Assembly: GCF_965227725.1 (NCBI RefSeq)
Contig: NZ_CBDDGH010000001.1
Coordinates: forward strand, 496,001-560,000
Length of the DNA stretch: 64,000 bases
From: Shimia sp965227725
Lineage (GTDB): Bacteria; Pseudomonadota; Alphaproteobacteria; Rhodobacterales; Rhodobacteraceae
Reading direction: 5' to 3'
Of this stretch, positions 35,011-43,134 are shown piece by piece. The notes below the pieces were generated by a model. That model was not told the origin of the DNA. It did no database searches and saw only the letters and a program-made list of their open reading frames with translations. Position numbers and translations under genes: made by a program. Each line of letters begins with the position of its first letter. Position 1 is the stretch's first letter.

Positions 35011-35460
35011 CGTTCGTGTTATTACGCAGCGCTCATCATCGACGGCACAAATAGTGATTTCTGAAATGCGACGTCGGTTGTGTTGGGGCTTATCGCCCCA
35101 CCGCTTTCGTTTTGTGGGCCAGCGGGATTTGGACAAGCCAAACGCCCCTGGCCGTCAGGGTGAGGGCGCTGCCCTCCCCCCGGGCAACCCTATTAGACAG
35201 GGCCGTGTCCTCGGCTACGCCTGCGGGCCGCACCACCCCTGTCGAATAGCATTGCCTCGCCCCCTCCCGCGTTCGCCCCGGCACATCAAAACTGGGGCAG
35301 ATCAGCAGGAGCAGGCGGCTTCGCCGACTGAACCTGCAAATCAGCCCTGATTTTCCGAAAGGGAAGTCAGATCAATCGAAACAGCCTGCGGGAGCATGAA
35401 ATGAGGATGTTAGGTCAGTGAATGACGCAAAGGTCAAAGTCGTGTGAGGTTCAACATCGA
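35011..35460. repeat. direct repeat R1, left copy (~430-450 bp)
   Basis: Nearly identical, in the same orientation, to 42559-42990. Shared landmarks are cgttcgtgtta, the block cggcacaaatagtgatttct, the GC-rich section around 35140-35280, and the final gacgcaaaggtcaaagtc. The minus strand of both copies has an open frame beginning MSKSRWP. The right copy abuts tRNA-Arg. The left copy is interrupted on its outer side by IS1182 copy 2. Confidence 0.85.
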
Positions 35461-35486
35461 GCAATAAGAATGGAAAGGTTCTGTCG

Positions 35487-35688
35487 CAAATGGCAGAACT
35501 ATGTGTCGTCTCACAACATTCGTGTGGAACGTCACTGATATTTGACTCAATTGACGGCCAAAACCTCAATAAATCTGCAAGTCACGTCATTCATTTCTGA
35601 CCCAAACGTCAAGCATTTCTGACCCAATTTGAATAGCGGTCCTTCATCAACGCTGCGGCTAAGGTCTCAAGAGAGCCCAGACCCACCA
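35487..35688. repeat. dispersed repeat R2, copy b
   Basis: Corresponds to 30471-30645. It carries an extra ~22 bases: catttctgacccaa occurs twice in tandem (35594-35607 and about 35615-35629) where copy a has it once. The 35461-36031 interval holds this repeat and no recognisable gene. Confidence 0.7.
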
Positions 35689-36031
35689 TTTTTTGCGCCA
35701 TGACGAATGACGGCTTTGCTACCAGCTCTCTCGAAACTCATCGGTTGGAGTGGGTTATGAAATAGCTGTAAGAAGAACGAATTTTTAGAGACATGCCGAT
35801 CTACTGTTCATGACGCGGTGTGCGATCTTACGCACCTCTCAAAAACGATCGCTTTTGTAAATGCAACTTCGACTCACCACGACCCTTACAACGGGCAAGG
35901 TCAATACTGACTCGACACCAGAGCTCACTTCGCTTGTTTGTCAAACTGTTCAACGCAACAACTGCGGCGCTAGACACTCACAATTCAAATGTGAAAACAG
36001 GTACTTTTTTGAGACACAGCTTCCCCAATCA

Positions 36032-36412
36032 TCATTTGATCTTTTCGGCAAAACGCTCCCAAGCTTCGCGAGTAGTCGAGCTATTCGTGTTTTCCAACTT
36101 TTCAATCAACTCTGCACCCGCCGCCTCAATCAGATCAGGATCGAAGGCCTCTTTTTCATACTGATTGTCAATCCACTCATGGAACTTTGCACGCCATAGC
36201 TCCGAGTATCGCTTACCCTCGTATAGCCATGGCATCCCGACTTCGCGAACCAAAAAGACCACTACCGGAAGCAACGCAGACAGCGCTATCACCTCCGAGA
36301 TAGTTGAGTAAGAGTTTCGGTCCACCTTTGAGGCCACCTTTAGGAGAGTTGCCTCAACTTCAGGCTCTTGTGAAACCAGATTTGAAAACTCTGCTGGGCT
36401 CACTGGATCCAT
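36032..36412 (-). CDS. small single-span membrane protein coupled to CHAT-STAND gene (candidate effector)
   Basis: This 126-residue protein is not recognised. Residues 1-36 are polar and helical (FSNLVSQEPEVEATLLKVAS). Residues 38-56 form one hydrophobic helix (ISEVIALSALLPVVVFLV). The C-terminal ~70 residues are charged and helical (RYSELWRAKFHEWIDNQYEK, EAAGAELIEKLENT). ATG 36412 is chosen because AGGAG lies 8-12 bases upstream. It starts five bases after the CHAT gene's stop, so expression is coupled. No signal peptide. By analogy with conflict systems that pair a CHAT or caspase-like STAND protein with a membrane partner, it may be the toxic effector or a membrane anchor. That role is inference; it is far too short for a gasdermin. 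Confidence 0.6.
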   Translation of the reverse strand: MDPVSPAEFSNLVSQEPEVEATLLKVASKVDRNSYSTISEVIALSALLPVVVFLVREVGMPWLYEGKRYSELWRAKFHEWIDNQYEKEAFDPDLIEAAGAELIEKLENTNSSTTREAWERFAEKIK

Positions 36413-36416
36413 CGCC

Positions 36417-39400
36417 TCACTCCTCATTTTTCGAACTTATAGAAACCTCTACCGTAACTTCCTCTAGCTTTCCGGCTAGCTCAAACTTCTCGGTAACCAT
36501 TGCCAAAGCGCGTTCACAAAATGCCTCCAGATCCCTACATTCTGGAGCATCCCCCATGTTCCCACGCATTGACTCATCAAAGAAGCAGAGAAAGCAATAG
36601 TCTTGCCCCAATGCAGACTCGGCGGTCACGGCATAGATCGGTTCGCTTTCACCTTCCCGGTACACATAGAGGATATGCAGGTAGACAATACCCCCGGTGG
36701 TCTGGAAGTCAGTAAAAAAGGACAAAACAAACCCTGCCCCGCGCAACAATTTGACATGACGACCCTCACCCTTGACGGGAAAGTATGGGTCCCGTTCCGG
36801 TACTTGGTCATAAGTGACGGAGCCATCTCCGTCGTTGGGCTCAATGGAATTTATCAGTCGCTTTGCTTCGATCACAAGCTTATCATGTTGGGTATTATTG
36901 AGATTATCGATGACTGAATTGGCATACTCGCGTGCGAGCTCGTTTCTATTCGAGCGCTTATACAAGTAACCAACTTGGAGGCGAACTTCCGCCGCGATCG
37001 CTATTTCGTTTGCTGAATCATACCTCTTTATCGCTTCTCGCCAGAGTTCGATAGCGACATCAACTGCGTCAAACGTAGCCGCGAGCGAAGCACGTTTGTT
37101 GAGCAGATCAGCCATCTCTAGGAAACTACCAACCGAGGAAAGCGCATCCGTGGCAAGTGAATAAGCTTTAGAGGCAACAACAAAAGCTTTTTCAACTTCA
37201 CGAATCAATTCGTCCTTATTATAGTCTGGTTCCTCAACTATGTCTCGGGCTCCTGTACGCTCTAAGTAGTTTAACTTATATACCAAATTCTCTACCCGTC
37301 TGTGCGCTATGCTTCCTGAGCCTACCAAGGCTTGACCAATGGTAAGTCGGTCATCTGGATCGCTGTTCGCGAGGACATAGTGGAACCAACGGTTAGCTTG
37401 ATCAAAATCTTCTAGGAAGGTTAGGGTTGCGAAGGATTCTCCAAGTCGCAGAGCCAACTTTACTGCGAGCTTCGCTTGACTGGATGCCTCATTCAGCAAG
37501 ATCCCGACTTCGTAGTTCTTCACGCATTCCACTAGTGCCAACTCTCGCTGAATGTCGGCTAAAAGGACAAACTCGTCTGCCAGATAAATGTCCGCATCGT
37601 ATTCAACGTCAGCGAGCTCAACTGCGACTAGACGCTTTTTTCCGTCCAAATCATCGCCAAGAGACTGTATAAAATCTCTCTGCACGTCATAGGCCAACGT
37701 GGTTTTTCCCAAGCGCAGGAACTTTTGAACCAATACATAAGCCCACGGTCTAAACCCTACGTCGTCGCCACTCTGAGCGAGCTCTTCAACTAGTTTGGAA
37801 TTCTCTACCAAAAAATGTACGGCTTCAGATGCACGACCATCGTGATCAAAAATTAAGAGTATAGCCTCGACATGCAACCTGAGCGCTAACCAACTGCCAT
37901 TGCGTGCCGCGTTTCTTGTAGCAATCAAGATGTTGTTCTCTTGACTCAGCAGCTCTTTTATGGCGCTTTCTTCGCCGTTTCTATATCGGATGAGGCAATT
38001 GGAAACCATGTCGGTTAACACATTCAGAAAATGATTTCTCGCACATTCTAAATCACTGTGGCAATCTTCGAAAAGCTTCTTAAAGAAGGCGGGAAGAGCC
38101 GGATGAATTACAAACTCAACTGCGGTAATCCTATTTAGAAGACCAACACTACTTGCACGCAACAGCAATTCTGAAGTTCTATCCTCCTCGATATTGCGGT
38201 CTAAAAAAACTGATTTAGCCAGTGAGGTAAAAAGATCACAAGTAACCCTTCCTTCAAAAAGATGAAGGAGGGAAATTACACCCCTTTCCTCAGCATCAAA
38301 AGTTCCAGAAAATCCATAGTTCAGCGAGGCAATAAGTGGATTTGACCGCCCGACTTCCTGTTCGCCATCTAGATCAGATACGCCTTCCCTTAGGTTTGAC
38401 ACAAACGTAGAAATGTCTTGTCGGGTCTTCAGACCTTTTCTGAGAACCTGCCCTATCAAGGATATGATAGTGAGTGGGTTACCTTCCGAAAACCTAAGTA
38501 ACGGACGCCAATCATATGAGTCTGAGAATTTGTGTCCTGCCCTGAGCACGAGCGCTCGCGCAAGCTGCGTTCTCTCTTGCATCGGCATCGGAGGCAACCG
38601 CACCCGCGTGGGCAGATTTCCGAGCCAATCTTGCTCATCGCTTCTGGATGTCAACAGAAACTTGGAATTCCCCTTACTACATTCGCTCAAAAACCCGACA
38701 AAATCCCTGAGCTCTTCGTCATTCCAACCTGCTTGCAGCTCGTTTGCAGGCATCGCCATAGCCTCAACATTGTCCCAAATCCACAGGATGCTCGATTTCC
38801 TCAGTAGACGAACCGCTATCCTGCGCCTTTCATCGGTTGGCATAGTGAGCCAATCGATCCCTTGCTCATTTAAGAAATCTTCAAAAACCTCAAAAACCTG
38901 ATTTAGGAGACTAGGAAAGGAAATGTAATGCTCAAATGAAGTAAAAATCTGACCATTCAGTTTTACTCCAGTCTGATTGTACCAACGCGCAAATTCGATC
39001 ACAGTACTCGTTTTTCCACTGCCCGCATACCCTTGAAGCAAGACAATGTTATGTTGATCGAATGAGCGATCTATCGAAAGTATAGTTTCATCGCGCCCAA
39101 AAAAACCTACATCAGGTGGTGGCGGAAGCTGAGTGAAACTAGAAAATTGACCGTCGCGAGGGGAAGCTTCCAAAAATAGAGAGCCAACTTCAACTTCGCG
39201 ATCGTTATGTTCTACAAATGTAACTGGCATCGCTTCATACACAATCGGGACTACCCAGTCTTGTAGAGGAAGAGGATCATGCGCAACCTCCCGCATCGGC
39301 TGATAGAACAATTGCTTCCTGCCAATAGACACTGCTTCTCCTAGACTTGCTCCATTCAGTAGGCTCGAATACAGGTCTGCGACGAACTGCGCCGCTGTAA

Positions 39401-40478
39401 CAACGTAAACGTTGTACCTCATTGCAACGACGCTTAGCGCGCCATGGTTCATGATTTCTTGTGCTAGGGATCCATAGGCCCGGACTTGAGAATTGTGGTC
39501 GTATCCATCCTCCCGTGGCTCATCGATTGCCTCTGCATGGGCGGAACGACAAGCATTAAGTACCAAGACCGCAACTTTGGTTTCAGCCAGCAACGCGCCG
39601 ATCTGGTGTCCAGAAACGGCTTCTACGTTGCTGCCGGAGTTGGGATCTTCGAAGAGAAGATAGCCCCTCGGCCCCGTTCTTCTCGCTCCAAGTCTAAATG
39701 GGTTCAGCCCGGCAACCAGCTCGATCAGTCCCGTGTTTATCTCAAGTTCGGTGTAAATCCCATGCCCGTCAAAATGAACAATATCGTAGATCTTACCGCT
39801 TGACGCCCTTTTCCGGAGAATCTCGCTCAGGCTGGAGAACGTGGGGGGCCTTAACACATCAAGTTGCATCTCCGATCGTACACTATCCCGCATTCCTCGA
39901 ATAATTCTGCTGGCCACGGATCGGAATGGAACATCATTCTCCAAGCTTGGACGGCATATGACTAGCAATATACGGAGCGGACTGGAGTCAGCTTTCTGTT
40001 TTCTCGATGTGAACATTGATGATTGCGGCTGGGAGCGAACAAACGACTTAGCTACCAAGGCCAAAGGCATTTCGTTGCGCGGGTCACAAATAAGTTCCCA
40101 CGGTATCTCATTTGCTTCACGGACTTCTGCAACAACCTCTATTCTTAGATCATTGAGACTACCTCGCAACTGAGCCCATAAGTCTCTAGCCGCAGTGTCT
40201 TGTCCGAATATGCGGTCAAATAGATCCAAACCAATTTTTCGGATTTTCTCTTCCGACTTGACGGCGATCTTTGGGGCGGGGTCCATTGGGTATTGAAGAT
40301 AGTCCTCAATGTACCATCTGATGTCTTCTTCGTCCTGCTTGTCGACCTCAAAGTCAAACTCTACAACGGCAGTAATGCGCGGACAATTTGGGATTTCCGC
40401 CGCGATCTCTACTCGAATGTCCGCTGTCTTTCCAGTAGACTGGGTAATCCTAATATTTGCCAATTTCAAAAGTACCAA
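36417..40478 (-). CDS. CHAT protease - STAND NTPase - TPR-like protein (putative defence sensor)
   Basis: This 1353-residue protein has ~150 unassigned residues, a CHAT caspase-like domain (~165-420) with catalytic H239 (HFDGHG) and C310 (LNACRSA), and a STAND/NB-ARC-type NTPase (~455-800) with Walker A GYAGSGKT at 483-490, Walker B ILWIWDN at ~564 and a sensor-like FLLTSRS. Helical repeat sequence follows (~850-1250), including TPR-like ELWREAIKRYDSANEIA, then a ~100-residue C-terminal domain. The usual logic is ligand binding by the repeats, ATP-driven oligomerisation, then protease activation. The nominal start is TTG 40478 with no ribosome site, so the 5' end is uncertain. GC content is visibly below the neighbours, suggesting transfer. 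The membrane protein gene follows directly. Confidence 0.85.
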   Translation of the reverse strand: MVLLKLANIRITQSTGKTADIRVEIAAEIPNCPRITAVVEFDFEVDKQDEEDIRWYIEDYLQYPMDPAPKIAVKSEEKIRKIGLDLFDRIFGQDTAARDLWAQLRGSLNDLRIEVVAEVREANEIPWELICDPRNEMPLALVAKSFVRSQPQSSMFTSRKQKADSSPLRILLVICRPSLENDVPFRSVASRIIRGMRDSVRSEMQLDVLRPPTFSSLSEILRKRASSGKIYDIVHFDGHGIYTELEINTGLIELVAGLNPFRLGARRTGPRGYLLFEDPNSGSNVEAVSGHQIGALLAETKVAVLVLNACRSAHAEAIDEPREDGYDHNSQVRAYGSLAQEIMNHGALSVVAMRYNVYVVTAAQFVADLYSSLLNGASLGEAVSIGRKQLFYQPMREVAHDPLPLQDWVVPIVYEAMPVTFVEHNDREVEVGSLFLEASPRDGQFSSFTQLPPPPDVGFFGRDETILSIDRSFDQHNIVLLQGYAGSGKTSTVIEFARWYNQTGVKLNGQIFTSFEHYISFPSLLNQVFEVFEDFLNEQGIDWLTMPTDERRRIAVRLLRKSSILWIWDNVEAMAMPANELQAGWNDEELRDFVGFLSECSKGNSKFLLTSRSDEQDWLGNLPTRVRLPPMPMQERTQLARALVLRAGHKFSDSYDWRPLLRFSEGNPLTIISLIGQVLRKGLKTRQDISTFVSNLREGVSDLDGEQEVGRSNPLIASLNYGFSGTFDAEERGVISLLHLFEGRVTCDLFTSLAKSVFLDRNIEEDRTSELLLRASSVGLLNRITAVEFVIHPALPAFFKKLFEDCHSDLECARNHFLNVLTDMVSNCLIRYRNGEESAIKELLSQENNILIATRNAARNGSWLALRLHVEAILLIFDHDGRASEAVHFLVENSKLVEELAQSGDDVGFRPWAYVLVQKFLRLGKTTLAYDVQRDFIQSLGDDLDGKKRLVAVELADVEYDADIYLADEFVLLADIQRELALVECVKNYEVGILLNEASSQAKLAVKLALRLGESFATLTFLEDFDQANRWFHYVLANSDPDDRLTIGQALVGSGSIAHRRVENLVYKLNYLERTGARDIVEEPDYNKDELIREVEKAFVVASKAYSLATDALSSVGSFLEMADLLNKRASLAATFDAVDVAIELWREAIKRYDSANEIAIAAEVRLQVGYLYKRSNRNELAREYANSVIDNLNNTQHDKLVIEAKRLINSIEPNDGDGSVTYDQVPERDPYFPVKGEGRHVKLLRGAGFVLSFFTDFQTTGGIVYLHILYVYREGESEPIYAVTAESALGQDYCFLCFFDESMRGNMGDAPECRDLEAFCERALAMVTEKFELAGKLEEVTVEVSISSKNEE

Positions 40479-41280
40479 GATTTACTAAATGGTATTAGTT
40501 CTTACAAAGTAAGTTTACGTTTGTTTTTGACGAATTCTCGGTGTTATTTGTCGAGACCGATTTTTGAGTCTAGTCGACATGACATTGTCAGCCACTCAAG
40601 ATTTTGTCGATAGTTTTCTCGCCAAAGTTACCGGGTGTACGGAAGAGCCAATGCACCTTTGGGCACGGGTTTGCTGCTCCGCAATGGCCAATCTGGTTTC
40701 GGCGTCCATCAACCTGTCACCCTTCATAGCATTCTCTATGGGCGCAGTCTGGTTTTGAGCGATCAAGCACTGACTGCGATCTCAGTGTTTCATATCGATG
40801 AGCAGGGCTGCTACGCATGTTTGCGCTCTACGTGATCCACATCAAGTGCTGCAGCGCTACTCCCACGACGACAAACCGCTTGGCAATTTGGCAAACATGC
40901 CCACGCTATATCATTCTTCTTGCACTGCTCCTTTGCAATTGCCCAACAACCTGCAGTAACTGTGCAGGTTCTCGACAGCTCGTTTTATGGGATTTCCTTC
41001 ACTATTCAGTGTGGTTGATAGGATTGCAAATCCGCTGAGTAGCGCATGGTGCCGGACCTTTAGCAAAGCGCCAAAGCGGACCTTGACACAACGGCAGGTA
41101 TGTCCGCATTGCGTTGATCTCATCGCTCGGCATCGAACGACATGTCTCCGGATTTCTGCGACGATCGTGACAGCGAAGCGTCGATGGGTTATCCGGAGCC
41201 ATGATCTGAATGTTTCCATCTGTTCGCACTCAACACGGGCCTTTCCGTGACCGTTGAGATGTGCAGATGAAAGGAAAAGC
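40479..41280. other. no gene seen
   Basis: About 800 bases upstream of the CHAT-STAND gene. The first ~90 bases are AT-rich and must hold its promoter. The rest contains short frames without recognisable content. The last ~60 bases resemble the sequence upstream of the antitoxin at 13888, including the ACGGG-CCTT-TCCGT stem (41235-41250). Confidence 0.45.
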
Positions 41281-41558
41281 ATGAAACTTCGAGATCTCCC
41301 CAAATTCAAGGCAAACGCTTTGACATCGAGACGCTCCAATACAATGCGATTAGCCTGATGCAGCAGGCGGATAAGGGTCCGACATTCCTGCGTGACGCTG
41401 GGCAGGTGACCCATGTCGTCATGACCGAGGACCTGTTCGAGGCGCTTTGGCCAGACCCGCAACGGGCCTGGAGCATCTGTGAAATGCCACTCCGCCAGGA
41501 GCGTCGCCTGTCTGCGGCTTTGAACAGGTCACTCGCCGACAGTCGCGATGACGGTTAG
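41281..41558 (+). pseudogene. Phd/YefM-like antitoxin, frameshifted second copy
   Basis: Starts MKLRDLPKF, then shifts frame within the first ten codons and continues GPTFLRDAGQVTHVVMTEDLFEALWPD. This parallels the antitoxin at 13655-13888 (GPTFLRRNGRVSYVVMSEEL). A one-base change near AAATTCAAGG separates start and body. If translated, an internal ATG at 41358 could give the last 66 residues. Together with ORF71 and TniQ-like copies, it forms the inverted block B. Confidence 0.65.
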
Positions 41559-41799
41559 AAATTTAACATCAATCCAGGCGCTGAAACTCCGTAACAGCGT
41601 CCGGAAATTCGCAACCCATGGATGTTTGGCGCCGCCATAACAAAATTTGAACGTCTCTGAACGGGTTTTATGTGAAGCGATCTCTGGTTGAGTATATTAC
41701 CTATTTGCACGGGCATCCGGGTAAAGCTGCTGCTGTGTGCAATCTGTCTTCTGCATTTGCGTCCTCAAATCTCAAACGTTGGCCCCAAATCCAGCCCAG

Positions 41800-41993
41800 C
41801 TATTCTTTTAACTCATCAGAAAAGCGTTTCATGTCAAAGTCTGGGTCTGTTGGGCCATCAACTGAACCTTCTTTTGGAGCCCCCGCATTTTGGCCAACAG
41901 CTCCTCATAGCCGGTGTCTGATGCATCGCTCTGCTCAGTTACCTGACCAAGTTCCGGTGGGCTTGCTCCCTCGATATCTTCCTTGTCGCTCAT
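41800..41993 (-). pseudogene. ORF71 homologue, frameshifted
   Basis: Begins MSDKEDIEGASPPELG, continues YEELLAKMRGLQKKVQLM as in the protein at 13378-13593, then shifts frame. The intact frame stops at 41829, while the expected C-terminal PDPDFDMKRFSDELKE lies in the other frame and ends at 41800. The ATG is six bases past the stop of the TniQ-like gene, the same spacing as at 13371/13378. Confidence 0.65.
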
Positions 41994-41999
41994 GCCAAC

Positions 42000-42530
42000 T
42001 CACTCCCAATTCACCAAGCACTTGTCGTTAACCCGGACCAGCCCCTCACCACAATTGAGCGGCGGCACATCCTCACGATCCAGCCGTCGCGCCAAATGTA
42101 TCGCTGCCGTCTTCTGCCGCTGCGCCATCTGTCCAAGCGTAACATATCTCGCTTGGAACTGCTGAATGCTCGACCAGGCAATGTAGGTTTTTGCCCGGTT
42201 GGTGTCGGGACTTTGGTGCAAAACCTCGCGCAAATAGCCGTTGTCTCTTAGCGAACGAATGGAGCCCACATTGATCTGAAGGTGGCGCGCGGCTTCGGGC
42301 AACGTCAGGTCGCGCGCTTGGTCAACAGCTTTGCTGTCGCACACCGCATCCCAGTCAATTTCAATAGCATGCAAACCGTCTCCCGTTCCGGCGCAGAGAG
42401 CCCCGTTAAGTTCACCCTGCTTCCACATGGAGATAACACGTGCCAAAGGAATGCCTCTGACGCGACAGAACTCTCTCAAGGGCGCCGTAAACTTGCCTGG
42501 AAGAGACGCTGGGCCGCACCGCAGCACCAA
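42000..42530 (-). CDS. TniQ-like C-terminal protein, probably 5'-truncated
   Basis: A 176-residue frame with two helix-turn-helix-like parts: LPEAARHLQINVGSIRSLRD and VTLGQMAQRQKTAAIHLARR. The layout recalls the C-terminal half of TniQ-type target-selection proteins of Tn5053/Tn7-like elements, which often have repeated winged-helix units. It lacks a TniQ N-terminal zinc region, and repeat R1 begins ~30 bases upstream of its apparent start, so the gene was probably cut by the R1 junction. Two diverged tails of the same gene exist at 12668 and 13186. The TniQ assignment is tentative; a generic DNA-binding protein is the alternative. Confidence 0.4.
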   Translation of the reverse strand: MVLRCGPASLPGKFTAPLREFCRVRGIPLARVISMWKQGELNGALCAGTGDGLHAIEIDWDAVCDSKAVDQARDLTLPEAARHLQINVGSIRSLRDNGYLREVLHQSPDTNRAKTYIAWSSIQQFQARYVTLGQMAQRQKTAAIHLARRLDREDVPPLNCGEGLVRVNDKCLVNWE

Positions 42531-42558
42531 AGAGTAGCGTTGAATGGCCGGAATGGGC

Positions 42559-42990
42559 CGTTCGTGTTACCCCGCAGCACTCATCATCGTCGGCACAAAT
42601 AGTGATTTCTGAAGTGCGACGTCGGTTGTGGTGGGGCTTATGGCCCCGCCGCTCTTGTTTGTTGGGCCAGCGGGATTTGGACAAGCCAAACGCCCCTGGC
42701 CGTCAGGGTGAGGGCGCTGCCCTCCCCCTCGGGCAACCCTATTAGACAGGGCCGTGTCCTCGGCTACGCCTGCGGGCCGCACCACCCCTGTCGAATAGCA
42801 TTGCCTCGCCCCCTCCCGCGTTCGCCACGTGGCAGATCAGCAGGAGCAGGCGGATTCGCCGACTGAACCTGCAAATCAGCCCTGATTTTCCGAAAGGGAA
42901 GTCAGATCAATCGAAACAGCCTGCGGGAGCAAAATGGAAATGTTGGGTCAGTTTATGACGCAAAGGTCAAAGTCATGTGACGTGCAACAC
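42559..42990. repeat. direct repeat R1, right copy, abutting tRNA-Arg
   Basis: Right-hand partner of 35011-35460. Similarity ends ten bases before the tRNA-Arg 3' end. The copy is uninterrupted here and shows the target sequence into which IS1182 copy 2 inserted in the left copy. Contains short inverted repeats (for example ggggcttatggcccc at 42633-42647). Confidence 0.85.
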
Positions 42991-43000
42991 TGAAGTAATG

Positions 43001-43077
43001 GCGCTCTGGGGAGGATTCGAACCCCCGACCCCTTGATTCGTAGTCAAGTACTCTATCCAGCTGAGCTACCAGAGCGC
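43001..43077 (-). tRNA. tRNA-Arg (ACG)
   Basis: A 77-base gene on the minus strand with a complete cloverleaf: acceptor GCGCTCT / AGAGCGC, D arm with AGCTCAGCTGGATAGAG, anticodon stem CTTGA / TCAAG enclosing CTACGAA (anticodon ACG), and T arm GGGGTTCGAATCC. CCA does not appear to be fully encoded. Its 3' side faces the accessory region, the normal orientation for an island integrated at a tRNA 3' end. Confidence 0.95.
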
Positions 43078-43134
43078 GGTGTGGGGGAGTTAGAACCTTG
43101 CGCGCGGGAGCGCAAGGGCAAAAAGCCAAAAAAG

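Noticed and set aside
36032..36412. Bacterial gasdermin partner of the CHAT protease
   Set aside because: At 126 residues with one central membrane helix, it is too short and lacks a beta-rich gasdermin N-domain.
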